Positions 39,117 to 49,159 of a stretch of 64,000 nucleotides of DNA are shown in pieces (position 1 is the first letter of the stretch; every line of letters begins with the position of its first letter). The DNA is from an uncultured Rubrobacteraceae bacterium (GTDB lineage Bacteria > Actinomycetota > Rubrobacteria > Rubrobacterales > Rubrobacteraceae), in NCBI GenBank assembly GCA_902806095.1, contig CADCVF010000053.1, forward strand, positions 1 to 64,000, in the 5' to 3' direction. A model generated the notes under the pieces. The model ran no database searches. It saw only the letters and a list, made by a program, of their open reading frames with translations, and was not told the origin of the DNA. Position numbers and translations under genes: made by a program.

Positions 39117-41064
39117 GACGACCCTGACCGAGCGGCTTCTCCACACCGCCGGTGTCATCGACGAGATCGGCAGGGTCGATGACGGAAGTACCCAAACCGA
39201 TACCTTAACGCTAGAACGGCAACGTGGCATCACGATCAAATCTGCCGTCGTGTCGTTCATCATCGACGACGTCACGGTCAACCTGATCGACACACCCGGC
39301 CACCCTGACTTCATAGCGGAGGTGGAACGGGTGCTAAACGTGCTCGACGGCGCCGTGCTCGTCATCTCCGCGGTGGAGGGCGTGCAGTCGCAGACCCGCT
39401 TGTTGATGAGGACGCTGCAACGGCTGCGCATACCCACTTTAATCTTCGTGAACAAGATCGACCGCGGCGGCGCGCAGTATGTGAGCTTGTTGCACAGTAT
39501 CTCCGAGAGACTGACTCAGGCGATCATCCCGATGGGATCTGCCAGCGGGTTGGGAACCCGCAGTCCAAGTTTCACGCCTTACGGTGCCACCGACGCCGAC
39601 TTCACTTCCGGACTCGTTGACCTGCTCGCCGACCATGACGACGCGTTTCTCGCCGCATACGTCGACGACGAGGCGACGGTCTCCTACCCCCGCCTCCGCG
39701 ACGAGCTTGCGGCACAGACCGGGAAGGCGCTGGTGCATCCGGTTTTCTTCGGCTCGGCCGTCACAGGTGCGGGCGTGGATGAGCTGATCTCCGGCATCAC
39801 GGAGTTGCTGCCCGCGGCCGAAGGCGATGTCCATGGCCCGGTCTCTGGCGTGGTTTTCAAGGTCGAGCGAGCTCAGGCAGGGGAGAAGATCGCGTACGTC
39901 CGTATGTTCTCAGGCACGGTGAGGGTGCGGGATCTTCTGCGATCCGACCGAAACGAGGAGGGGAAGGTCACCGGAGTAAGCGTTTTCGACCGCGGCTCGA
40001 CCGTCCAGCGCGCATCTGTCTGTGCGGGGCAGATCGGCAGGCTCTGGGGTCTCGGGGAAGTTCGGATCGGGGACGCGATCGGCGAACCGCGGACGAACCA
40101 GGAGAGCCACTATTTCGCCCCGCCGACGCTGGAAACGGTCGTCGTTCCCCGCCGCCCCGCCGACAAAGGCGCGCTGCACGTCGCGCTCTCCCAACTCGCC
40201 GAGCAGGACCCGCTGATCGACGTGCGCCAGGACGACAGCAGGCAAGAAATGTTCGTCTCGCTCTACGGTGAGGTGCAAAAAGAGGTCGTCGGGGCTACGC
40301 TGGCGAACGACTACGACATCGACGTCGAGTTCCGTGAAACGACAATGATCTGCATAGAACGTCCCATCGGCGTCGGTGCGGCTGTCGAGGTGCTCCCCAA
40401 GGTACGTTCGCCGACCACTCCGTTCCTGGCCACCATTGGGCTGCGCATCGAGCCGGCCGCGCTCGACTCGGGGGTGCAGTTCGGGCTGGATGTCAAGGTG
40501 GGGTCGATACCGACTCACGTCTACAAGACGGTGGAGGCTTTTCATGAGGCGATGGAGCGCACGGTGCTAGAGACCCTACGCCAGGGGATCTACGGATGGG
40601 AGGTCACTGACTGCACCGTCACCATGACCGACTGCGACTACCAGGCCCCACCACGAGGGTGGCCTGGTACCACCGCCTCTGACTTCCGTGTGCTGACCCC
40701 GCTGGTGCTGATGGGCGCGCTTAAGCAGGCCGCCACTGCGGTGTGCGAACCGATACAACGCTTCCATCTCGAGATCCCGTCGGACACGTTCGGGGCGACG
40801 GTGTCCGCGATGGCGCGGCTGCGCGCCGTTCCTCAATCACAGGAGATGCGAGGTTCGTCGTACACACTGGTGGGTGAGATCCCCTCGGCCAGGGTGCACG
40901 AGCTGCAGCAGCAGCTACCGGCGCTGACCCGAGGCGAAGGCCTGGTGGAGTGCGAATTCGACTCCTACAGAGCGGTCCCCGGCAAGGTCCCGACCCGGCC
41001 GCGGTCAGACTACAACCCGCTCAACCGCAAAGAGTACCTGCTGCACGTCATGCGGCGGGTCTAA
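39070..41064 (+). CDS. Tetracycline-resistance-type ribosomal protection protein (OtrA/TetM-like translational GTPase)
   Basis: [64 protein letters not shown]; C-terminal EF-G-like domains. Confidence 0.88.
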   Translation: [664 protein letters not shown]

Positions 41065-41081
41065 CGTAACTGGAGGTTTCC

Positions 41082-41810
41082 GTGAAGGACTATGAGCCGA
41101 TCATGAGCTTTGGCGAAGACGTCGCCGAGGCGTATGACGACGAGCAACGCGGCGACGAAAAAGCGGCCGTCGTGTTCCTGGAGAAGCTGGCGGGTGGTGG
41201 CCCCGCGCTGGAACTCGCCATCGGCACCGGTCGGATCGCGCTGCCGCTCGCCGACCGGGGGATCCGCGTAGACGGAGTCGACATCTCAGCAGCGATGGTC
41301 GCGCAGCTGCGCACCAAGCCGGGTGGAGAGCAGATCTCCGTTACGATCGGCGACTTCGCCGATGTGCCGGTGCCTGGCAAATACCGCTTGATCTACGTCG
41401 TCTTCAACACGTTGTTCAACCTGCTGACCCAGGATGATCAGGTGCGCTGCTTCGAGAACGTCGCCGCCCACCTCACCGACGAAGGCTCGTTCGTGATCGA
41501 GGCAGGCTCACCCGCCTTCCTCTACACGTTGCGTGACGACCAACACGTCGATGCGGAGTCAATCGAAGTCGACGCGGTAAAGCTCGATGTGCTTCGTCAC
41601 GATCCTGCGAAGCAGATGCTCGATGAGAGCCACGTTTCTATCTCTCGCACGGGCGTGCACTTGGGCCCAATCGTCCAGCGATATGCATGGCCGGCCGAGC
41701 TCGACCTAATGGCGCGGATCGCCGGGCTGCGCTTGAAGGAGCGTTGGGACGGCTGGAACCGCGAACCGTTTACCGGTAAGCACAATGTCGTGTCGGTCTA
41801 CGGACGCTGA
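41082..41810 (+). CDS. Class I SAM-dependent methyltransferase
   Basis: ALELAIGTGRIALPLADRGIRVDGVDISAAMVAQLR. Confidence 0.9.
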   Translation: MKDYEPIMSFGEDVAEAYDDEQRGDEKAAVVFLEKLAGGGPALELAIGTGRIALPLADRGIRVDGVDISAAMVAQLRTKPGGEQISVTIGDFADVPVPGKYRLIYVVFNTLFNLLTQDDQVRCFENVAAHLTDEGSFVIEAGSPAFLYTLRDDQHVDAESIEVDAVKLDVLRHDPAKQMLDESHVSISRTGVHLGPIVQRYAWPAELDLMARIAGLRLKERWDGWNREPFTGKHNVVSVYGR

Positions 41811-41958
41811 AATGATCGGTGTTGATCACACGGGCCGAGTCCTGATCTCACGGTAGACCTCCTACAGCGTTCTTCACAGCTTCGCCGCCGTTCGGTATCT
41901 TGGAAAGAAGTATCGGAGATCGAAATTCGACGAGCGTAGAAGGGGAGGCACTTAGGCT

Positions 41959-42750
41959 ATGTCGACAGGACGCGGGGTCCAGACACAGGATGATCCCACA
42001 GAGGAAACACAGGCCGCTTTGCGGGCTGAGCGTGTGGCAGGGTGGCTGCGGGCACCGCTGATCGTCGCCGCGCTGCTGGCCATTCCGACTATTATCGTGC
42101 AGGAGTCGAACCTCGGCGAGACTTGGGAGATCCTGGCCATGGTCTTGGATTGGTGCATCTGGGCCATGTTCGCGGCCAATCTGGCCATCATGCTCGCTAT
42201 CGTTCCGGACCGGCGGCGCTGGCTGATAAACAATCCTCTGGACGTACTCATAGTGGTACTCACTCCGCCGTTCCTTCCGGCGACGATGAAGCTGGCGCGC
42301 GTGCTGCCGCTCGTAAGGCTGGTCTGGCTCGTGGTGGTGGCCAACCGCCTGCGAAATGTCTTCTCGCTGCAGGGGTTGCGCTACGCTGCGCTGATAGTCT
42401 TCACCATCGTGGTAGGCGGCGGCGTGGTCTTCGTCGCCGTCGAGTCGGGACAGCACCTGAGCACCTGGGACGGGCTGTGGTGGGCCACAGAGACGGTCAC
42501 GACCGTGGCCTACGGGGACATCTACCCAACAACGGCTCCAGGTCGCATAGTGGCCACCGTCGTTATGACCGCCGGCATCGGTTTCGTGGCCCTGCTGACC
42601 GGCGCGCTAGCCCAACGCTTCCTGTACGGCGGGAGCGCAGGTGCTGCCCCAGAACCCGATCCGGACAGGGCCGAGATAATGCGGAAGCTCGACGAGATGT
42701 CCAACCAGATCGCAGAGCTCCAGAAGGATCTGAGGGAGAGGCACGGGTGA
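41959..42750 (+). CDS. Voltage-gated-type potassium channel family protein
   Basis: WWATETVTTVAYGDIYPTTAPGRIVATVVMTAGIGFVALLTGALAQRF pore; S4-like arginine-containing segment. Confidence 0.85.
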   Translation: MSTGRGVQTQDDPTEETQAALRAERVAGWLRAPLIVAALLAIPTIIVQESNLGETWEILAMVLDWCIWAMFAANLAIMLAIVPDRRRWLINNPLDVLIVVLTPPFLPATMKLARVLPLVRLVWLVVVANRLRNVFSLQGLRYAALIVFTIVVGGGVVFVAVESGQHLSTWDGLWWATETVTTVAYGDIYPTTAPGRIVATVVMTAGIGFVALLTGALAQRFLYGGSAGAAPEPDPDRAEIMRKLDEMSNQIAELQKDLRERHG

Positions 42751-42774
42751 CCGAGACGATCGGCTTCCTCGCCC

Positions 42775-43887
42775 TCAGGCCCCGCGCGACCGGAGCGCGG
42801 GCACAGCGGCGATCGCGAGGACGCGGCCGTATACGGCGGTCAGGGCGTAGATGGCCACGCCGAACGCGACGCCACACACCATCACAGGCCCCCCGGTCTG
42901 CCACCAGGGGTCGAGCAGTTCCTCGCGTCTTATGAACGCGCTCGAGGCAAGGACGACCCCGAACACGCCAAGGGTGAACAGCGACAGGCCGAAGGCCTGC
43001 CAGAGACGGGAGAGGCCGCCTGGCGCTAGGTAAGGCAGCACGAACTCGTAATAGGCGGCGCTGATCCCGACCAGGAGCAACAGGACGGCGATGTACACCA
43101 GCAGGGTTGTCGCCCGCACGTGGGGACCCGCGCCGACGAGCCAGCCAAGGAACGCGTAGGCCACGTTGAGCGGGTGCGGGGCGCCGAGGAGCTCGGCGAC
43201 CGTGGCTGTAGCCGAGAGGGTCGCACCGAGCGCGAGCGCGCCGAAGAAGCTCCCCAACAGCGCCGCACCGAACGCGCCCCCGCGAGCGGAATCGTCGGGG
43301 TGACGAAGACGCGAGACCCCGAACACCATCACGAGCGGCAAACCCACCGCCAGCGGGACCATCCACAGTAGGCGAACGGCTAGCACAGGCAGATGGATGC
43401 GGTCGATTACGGCGGGCCCGAAGATCGCCCCAAGCGCAAGAAAAGCCACAATGTACACCGACGAGCCGACGAGTTGGGCCGTCAAGAAGCGCAGGTATGG
43501 CACCTTGAGCAACCCGCAGGCGATGACCGTTGCGTAGCGCAGCCCTGGCGTGGCGCGACCGACGGCGATGCCTCCCCAGCCGCTGCGCGAGAGTAATGCT
43601 TCGGCTCTGGAGAGTTGCTCCGGTCCAAGGTGCACGTAGTGGCCGAATCGGTCGACGAGGGGACGTCCGCCGCGGCGCACCAAAGCGTAGAGCCCGCTGG
43701 CCCCGATTGCGGCGGCCAACGACAGCGCCACGTAGAACATCCCGAGCCTCGGGAGCGAGTGATCAGCCATCGTGCCGGCGAAGATGATCATGAAGTCGGT
43801 CGGGATCGGTAACGGTAGGCCGAGCTCTTCGATGATTACGGCCAGAAGTATGGCCCCGAAGCTGTGTCTGGCCAGAGAACCGAGCAT
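42775..43887 (-). CDS. DedA/SNARE-associated (VTT) membrane protein with C-terminal membrane extension
   Basis: LIDRFGHYVHLGPEQLSRAEALLSRSGWGGIAVGRATPGLRYATVIACGLLKVPYLRFL. Confidence 0.85.
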   Translation of the reverse strand: MLGSLARHSFGAILLAVIIEELGLPLPIPTDFMIIFAGTMADHSLPRLGMFYVALSLAAAIGASGLYALVRRGGRPLVDRFGHYVHLGPEQLSRAEALLSRSGWGGIAVGRATPGLRYATVIACGLLKVPYLRFLTAQLVGSSVYIVAFLALGAIFGPAVIDRIHLPVLAVRLLWMVPLAVGLPLVMVFGVSRLRHPDDSARGGAFGAALLGSFFGALALGATLSATATVAELLGAPHPLNVAYAFLGWLVGAGPHVRATTLLVYIAVLLLLVGISAAYYEFVLPYLAPGGLSRLWQAFGLSLFTLGVFGVVLASSAFIRREELLDPWWQTGGPVMVCGVAFGVAIYALTAVYGRVLAIAAVPALRSRGA

Positions 43888-43977
43888 AACGTCCTTCTCG
43901 GAGATACCCTCTTAAACCGGTCGTGGGCGGTACCCCGGTCCGCTTCGGGTCTCACCGCCCAAACGGGCCGATCGCCT

Positions 43978-44598
43978 TCAGACAGCCCTGAAGTACACGA
44001 TGGCCGATGCGCCGACCAGGACCAGGACCAGAACAAACACCAAGATGGCGGGAAGCAAGACTACGAGGAGCGCCCTGCCCGTGGTCGTCCCGTGCATCTC
44101 GCGAATCCCCACGGTGGCCAGATAGAGCCGGTACAAGGAGAAGATCCAGCCGATAAAAGGTAACCAGCCCAGGAGGCTCGTCACCGAGGAGTAGGAGATT
44201 ATCCGGAAGGTCGCCCCGAACCCGGAATGCCCGGATCCCACCACCAGGATCACCAGCAGGTGCGTCACGAGCGCCGTCAGGAATACGCCCACGGTCCCCG
44301 CTATGGGGGCGATCACCAGCCCTCCCACAAACGCCAGGAAGCCCTGGTTGCCCCTGGCTCCGAACATCGAGGTGAGGCCCCCGGGGACGTCTATGAAGGT
44401 TAGAAGACCGACGAGGATGGCGGAGATTTCGATGCAGATCAGGGCGAAAACCAGAGGGCCCAGGAAGCTTCCTTGACGGGGAAGGCCCCCGAAGAAGGCC
44501 GCAGGCTGGAATACCACGCGCCTCACGACATCCACAAAGCTGTTGACGGGATCGGAGAGGTCGTAGTCTCCACCTGAGGTAGTGGTCCTTGAAGCCAT
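43978..44598 (-). CDS. Yip1 family membrane protein
   Basis: Start MASRTTTSGG; VVFQPAAFFGGLPRQGSFLGPLVFALICIEI...; multiple TM segments. Confidence 0.75.
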   Translation of the reverse strand: MASRTTTSGGDYDLSDPVNSFVDVVRRVVFQPAAFFGGLPRQGSFLGPLVFALICIEISAILVGLLTFIDVPGGLTSMFGARGNQGFLAFVGGLVIAPIAGTVGVFLTALVTHLLVILVVGSGHSGFGATFRIISYSSVTSLLGWLPFIGWIFSLYRLYLATVGIREMHGTTTGRALLVVLLPAILVFVLVLVLVGASAIVYFRAV

Positions 44599-44653
44599 AG
44601 TCACGCTCCTTCGCTGGTAGGGATATCTGGGCCGACGCTTCTCAAGTCTAAAC

Positions 44654-44869
44654 TCATGCACCCGCAGACGCAACGAAGGCCCCTACGGTGGCAAAGGGCA
44701 CGGCCGTAGAGAGAACGAGAGGAACGAGGGCAACCTCGCTCACTGGCCACAGTAGGAACCCCAGAGCAACAATAGCAACGACAAGGGTCCACAAGGACCA
44801 GGCCAGCCAGGCGGCTCGGGGGCTTATCCTTCTAGTTCCTCGACCCACTTTCCCAGCCCCTTCTGTCAC
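44654..44869 (-). pseudogene. N-terminal remnant related to the 50381..51679 membrane protein
   Basis: RISPRAAWLAWSLWTLVVAIVALGFLLWPVSEVALV resembles RMSRRTAVWLAWSLYGLVICLSIIWSGVG; upstream DNA also similar. Confidence 0.5.
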
Positions 44870-44984
44870 AACCTTACTCTACAGCACTACCGTCTCCCGA
44901 GCGTTACGACAACCGTTACGGAGATCGGTTTCTGAGTGGAGAAGCGCCGAACCCTCGAAGATTTACCTACTAAGCAGCCTAGCA

Positions 44985-45200
44985 ATGTATGCTTGCATCC
45001 CTGAAACTAGGTGCGGATTTTTCGAGGGAGTGTGCGCACCCTACAAGACGACCGCCTCTTTCCGCGACCCACCCCATCACTGCGCGAATCTCGACTATGG
45101 TCGATACACCCTGGCTACCAAGCGGTGTTCGGGTTTATGCAGAATCGTACAGACGGATATATGGGAACACTCTTGTGCAACCTTGAAAGATAGACGATAG
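44985..45200 (+). repeat. Small-ORF/repeat element, copy 1 (71-aa ORF)
   Basis: MYACIPETRCGFFEGVCAPYKTTASFRDPPHH...; DNA similar to 48414.. and 51775.. Confidence 0.6.
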
Positions 45201-45249
45201 CCTAAGCAATGTAGCGCCGCAGCACCAGCAGCACGGCGCCGAATTGCTA

Positions 45250-45894
45250 CTATGCGCTAACTTCTCGTACCCCTTCGAGTCCCTTGAAGTCCTTACCCAG
45301 GAGCTGGTTGGATCGTCGCAGGCCAACAGTAGCCTCATCCACGAGGCGGTCGTAATCGTCGAAATCGGCCTGGGTTGCCGAGACGGGATCGGCGGCCAGA
45401 GCGTATGCTAGCTGGGCAGCCTGATGCAACTCGTCGATAGCGGAAACGAACTCATCCTTCTGGTTCCTGTACTGCTTAGGCGCCCTGAGATCGCTGGCCT
45501 GGTCGACAAATCCTTGCAGGGCAGTTTGGTTGGCTTGCATCTGCTCAATGTCGCCGGACGTGAGAGTATCGTAGCGTAGAAGCTTCTCATGACTATCCAA
45601 GAACGCCTCCACAGAGTTGGCTTGTATCTCGCCAACCCCATCAACGTATTGGGTGGGTTTGTCTTGATGATGTTGAGGAATCTTGCCTTGTTCACCTGCC
45701 GGGCCTGGCCCATCTGGTCTGGCCCTATCTCCCGTGGGCCAGCTTACATTGCCACCTACCACAAGGGCCGCAACTGCACCTACGCTTGCGGCCATGACTA
45801 ACATCAAAATTACTGCCACAGCGTACACTAGCAGCCTTGTGAGCCGCGAGGGCTGGTCCCACCATCCGTTCATGCTGGGCAATGCCTCCGGCAT
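45250..45894 (-). CDS. Hypothetical membrane-anchored protein
   Basis: N-terminal TM LLVYAVAVILMLVMAASVGAVAALVV then helical soluble domain. Confidence 0.7.
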   Translation of the reverse strand: MPEALPSMNGWWDQPSRLTRLLVYAVAVILMLVMAASVGAVAALVVGGNVSWPTGDRARPDGPGPAGEQGKIPQHHQDKPTQYVDGVGEIQANSVEAFLDSHEKLLRYDTLTSGDIEQMQANQTALQGFVDQASDLRAPKQYRNQKDEFVSAIDELHQAAQLAYALAADPVSATQADFDDYDRLVDEATVGLRRSNQLLGKDFKGLEGVREVSA

Positions 45895-46235
45895 GGTTTC
45901 TTCGTCATCATGCTCTCCTCATTCCTCTCAAAACGCAAAATCAGCCACCGAGGTTGTTACGACCTCCGGTAGTCAGTTGCACCACTGACTCCCTCCGCCC
46001 CAGGTGCCCAAGCTTGGAGCGGGAATCTTCGTCTCTACCCACCTACACTTTGTAGTAACGACACGATAGACGCACGATACACCTGATGCAAGTCGGAATT
46101 CCCTGACTAGGTTCTTCTTCTAGGCACTTCGGTTAATAAAGGTAGGGGAAGATTAGAGTAGTGTGTGGAGATGCCCTCAGCATGTACCCAACCTGGATGG
46201 TGGAATTGCAACGGTTTGATGGACACTTTTTCGCT

Positions 46236-47123
46236 TTAGGCCACCCTCACCTCCTCTACAATGGCTCGCTCGTAGTCGGCCGGGCTCACGTAGCCGATCG
46301 AAGAATGCCTCCTGGTCGGGTTGTAGAAGCCCTCGATGTAGCCGAAGACGGCCGTCCTGGCCGCTTGCCTGGTGGGCAACGGACGACCGCTGAGCATCTC
46401 GGCCTTGAGCGTGGAAACGAACGATTCGGCCATGGCGTTGTCCAGGGCCGATCCCACCCTCCCCATCGAAGGGAAGACTCCCGCTTCCTTCAGGCGCTCG
46501 CCGAAGGAGAGGGAGGTGTACTGCGATCCTCTGTCGGAGTGGTGGATCACTCCCGCAGGCGGCGATCGCCTTCTCCAAAGGGCCATCTCAAGGGCATCCA
46601 CGACCAAGCCGGTTCCGAGACGATCGCTCATGGACCAGCCGACCACTTTGCGGCTACACGCATCGAGGATGAAGGAGAGGTAGAGGAACCCTTCCGTAGT
46701 CGGGACATACGTTATGTCGGCTAGCCAGAGGCGATCGGGCGAGGCGGCGAGGAAGCGGCGATCCACGAGGTCGGGGGCGGGAGGCAAACGCTCATCGCGG
46801 CGGGTGGTTGACCTCCTGCGGTGTCGCCCACGCATGCAGCCGCTAAGGCCGGCCTCCCTCATCAGCCGAGCCACCCTCCTTCGGCCGCACTCGACGCCTA
46901 AAGACCTAAGTTCGGCGTGAACACGGGGGTAGCTGTAGGTGCGGCGAGAGCGCTCGTGGACCTCCCGGATCTTGGCGGTGAGGGCCGAATCCTCGACCGA
47001 TCTCCTCGACGGCGGTCTTCCCTTCCAGGCGTAGTAGCCCGAGCGCGACACCTTCAAAACCCGGCACAAAAGCGAGATCGGGTAGAGGGCCTTCTCCGCG
47101 TCGATGAACCGAAAGAGGCTCAC
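46236..47123 (-). CDS. IS3 family transposase OrfB (DDE integrase)
   Basis: RLWLADITYVPTTEGFLYLSFILDACSRKVVGWSM ... HHSDRGSQYTSLSF ... YNPTRRHSSIGYVSPADYE. Confidence 0.95.
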   Translation of the reverse strand: MSLFRFIDAEKALYPISLLCRVLKVSRSGYYAWKGRPPSRRSVEDSALTAKIREVHERSRRTYSYPRVHAELRSLGVECGRRRVARLMREAGLSGCMRGRHRRRSTTRRDERLPPAPDLVDRRFLAASPDRLWLADITYVPTTEGFLYLSFILDACSRKVVGWSMSDRLGTGLVVDALEMALWRRRSPPAGVIHHSDRGSQYTSLSFGERLKEAGVFPSMGRVGSALDNAMAESFVSTLKAEMLSGRPLPTRQAARTAVFGYIEGFYNPTRRHSSIGYVSPADYERAIVEEVRVA

Positions 47124-47449
47124 CGGATCCCGTCTTCCCTGGCGAAGAAGGCGGTCGCTTTTCTTAAGATCTCCTTCTCTTGACGCAGCACCCTCACTTC
47201 CCGGCGGAGCTTGCCGAGCTCCTCACGCTCTTCGGTAGTCAGCCCTTCCCTTTCGCCGGCGTCGATCTCTTGCTGCTTTCTCCAGTTCCTGAGCGTTTGC
47301 TCCGAGACCCCCAGCTCGCAGGAGATCCGGGCCAGGGGCTTCTCGGAGGAGCGCATCAGCCTCACGGCCTCCTCCTTGAACTCCTGAGGGTACGGTGGTC
47401 TCGTTGGTGGCACCCGAACAACTCCTTTCAAGAAAACTCCATCCCACAA
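47120..47449 (-). CDS. IS3 family transposase OrfA
   Basis: YPQEFKEEAVRLMRSSEKPLARISCELGVSEQTLRNWRKQ; overlaps OrfB start. Confidence 0.93.
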   Translation of the reverse strand: MWDGVFLKGVVRVPPTRPPYPQEFKEEAVRLMRSSEKPLARISCELGVSEQTLRNWRKQQEIDAGEREGLTTEEREELGKLRREVRVLRQEKEILRKATAFFAREDGIR

Positions 47450-47501
47450 TCTTCAGGTGTCCACCTAACCGTATCAAGCCCAATGGCGCCAGGTGTGGCG
47501 C

Positions 47502-48146
47502 CTACATGTTGCGCTTTAGCACTGCAAAGCCCACGACACCCGCAACAACCAACAACGCGGCTGTGGGCAGGAGTATGCTCGGCCCACCACTGGTTGGTAT
47601 CTCACTGACCATCATGGTGCTCTCGCCTATCATGGTGGTCTCCTCGTTTAGGGAAGCGCCCTCAGCGGCAGTCGGGACGAGATCGGCGCAGGCGATCCCA
47701 GGAGGGACCCCCTCGCCTTCTATGGCCTCCGCGTGCAAGAGTACGAAGCGCTCCTTGTCTTCGCCGAAGAGCTGGGCTACCGAGACGTCCTCGATCGTAG
47801 TGGTGGCAGACCCCGTTCCGTCACCCTGGGCCGTGATGGTCTCCAGAGGGATCGTCACGGGGGCGGTTCTTCCGGCCCTGTCGTCGGCGCAAGTTCCGCC
47901 GGCGTGGATGTGGTTTATGTGCTTGATGCCGGACTCTGGCAGGCCGCGCATCTCGAGCTCGACCTCCACCCCGCCCTCGACGTCCTCCAGGGTCGCGGTC
48001 CCGCTCACCCCTGAGTCGCGGCTTTGGGTAAGGTTCACTTCCATGGTCTGATCCTCCTGCGCAAAAGCGCTCCCTCCCACAATCACAGCGGCAAGAAGCG
48101 CAATGCCTAGAGCAAATCCAGCAAAGCGTGCAGCTTGGTACCCCAT
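47502..48146 (-). CDS. Secreted, C-terminally anchored CHRD/SOD-like protein
   Basis: Signal peptide; VSGTATLEDVEGGVEVELEMRGLPESGIKHINHIHAGGTC; C-terminal TSGGPSILLPTAALLVVAGVVGFAVLKRN. Confidence 0.7.
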   Translation of the reverse strand: MGYQAARFAGFALGIALLAAVIVGGSAFAQEDQTMEVNLTQSRDSGVSGTATLEDVEGGVEVELEMRGLPESGIKHINHIHAGGTCADDRAGRTAPVTIPLETITAQGDGTGSATTTIEDVSVAQLFGEDKERFVLLHAEAIEGEGVPPGIACADLVPTAAEGASLNEETTMIGESTMMVSEIPTSGGPSILLPTAALLVVAGVVGFAVLKRNM

Positions 48147-48413
48147 CTTCTCCCTTCAGTATCTGGTAGCATCTGCGGCTGTGTCGACATCGCAGGCCGT
48201 GGTGAGCGTCGATCCAAAGGCGAACCGCTTGGCTTCCTCTTACTACAGTATTTTGTGGGTGCAGCATATAGACGTACTACACAGAACGCAAGACGAGATC
48301 GTCTCGGTGCGGAGAGCTGGTTGGACGCGAACATAGCAGAACTCCCTACACCCGAACTTCTAAGGCCTCCGTCAACGCGAGGTTCGTAAACATCAGTTCT
48401 TAGAGGGTAAGCG

Positions 48414-48563
48414 ATGTGTGCTTGTATCCCGGAAGTTTGGGGCGGATATTTTGAGGAGGTGCGCCCACCCAGCACCCCGACCGCCCATCTCCACGACCCA
48501 CCCCCGCCGATTCGCGAATCGAGTGCCGTCAACGCTAATCGCGGCAAAAGCGCATGGGGCTGA
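48414..48563 (+). repeat. Small-ORF/repeat element, copy 2 (49-aa ORF)
   Basis: AGAGGG then ATG; MCACIPEVWGGYFEEVRPPSTPTAHLHDPPPP... Confidence 0.6.
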
Positions 48564-48692
48564 CAACACACCAACTGCCGCGTTGGCTCGATAGGGCGTC
48601 TATGAAGCTTTATTCTATAAGCTCGTCGCTGTCGTGGCAGTCAACGATCTGGCAAGCCATCATGAAGCCGTTCTGAGAAACCCGTGGGCTCT

Positions 48693-49073
48693 CTAAACGT
48701 GGAGCATATGGCGTAGCGCGAGACACCCCCGATGTTGTTGAAGTAGGTGACGAGCCTTCTGGACCCACTCCTCGTCGTCCCACAATTGCCCTGCTTCGGC
48801 CTCGTGCCATCGCCCGTCGGGCGTGAGAATCGCTTCCACCTGGAGTTCGGAAAAGCGCTCTACGATGTCGCCCACAGGCCACATCAATCGATCGTCATCG
48901 TCGGGTTCGCTGAGATCGTTCGGCTGGAGGAACCAATCGAACTGGTAGTCGGCTTCGGGATCATCTTCTGAGCGCATGAAGGGGTAAAGGAGTTTCGCAG
49001 CGGCCTCGCAGGCTTCGTCCACGGGGGTACCGGCATCGCCGGGTACGAGAACGAGGGCGTGGTAGCGGCTCAT
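48693..49073 (-). CDS. Hypothetical protein (126 aa)
   Basis: MSRYHALVLVPGDAGTPVDEACEAAAKLLYPFMRSEDDPEADYQFDWF; acidic soluble ORF. Confidence 0.6.
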   Translation of the reverse strand: MSRYHALVLVPGDAGTPVDEACEAAAKLLYPFMRSEDDPEADYQFDWFLQPNDLSEPDDDDRLMWPVGDIVERFSELQVEAILTPDGRWHEAEAGQLWDDEEWVQKARHLLQQHRGCLALRHMLHV

Positions 49074-49089
49074 CGCAACACCGTGCTAC

Positions 49090-49155
49090 CCTTCCGCTCG
49101 CTCCTTGAGGTCGTCTCAGGGCGCAACCACAGCGAGACGTGGGCGGGTTGCATCG
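49090..49155 (-). pseudogene. C-terminal remnant related to the 50381..51679 protein
   Basis: QPAHVSLWLRPETTSRS matches QPAHVSLWLRPETASEG at DNA and peptide level. Confidence 0.55.
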
Positions 49156-49159
49156 AGTC

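Larger units (their letters stand above)
46207..47473 (-). mobile_element. IS3-family insertion sequence
   Basis: orfA + orfB transposase; imperfect terminal inverted repeats ACGGTTTGATGGACACTTT (left) and ACGGTTAGGTGGACACCTG (right, reverse complement). Confidence 0.85.

Noticed and set aside
46200-47480. Target-site duplication flanking the IS3 element
   Set aside because: No convincing 3-4 bp direct repeat could be identified next to the inverted repeats.
46177-47483. Alternative ORFs within the IS3 element
   Set aside because: Explained by out-of-frame reading of OrfA/OrfB.
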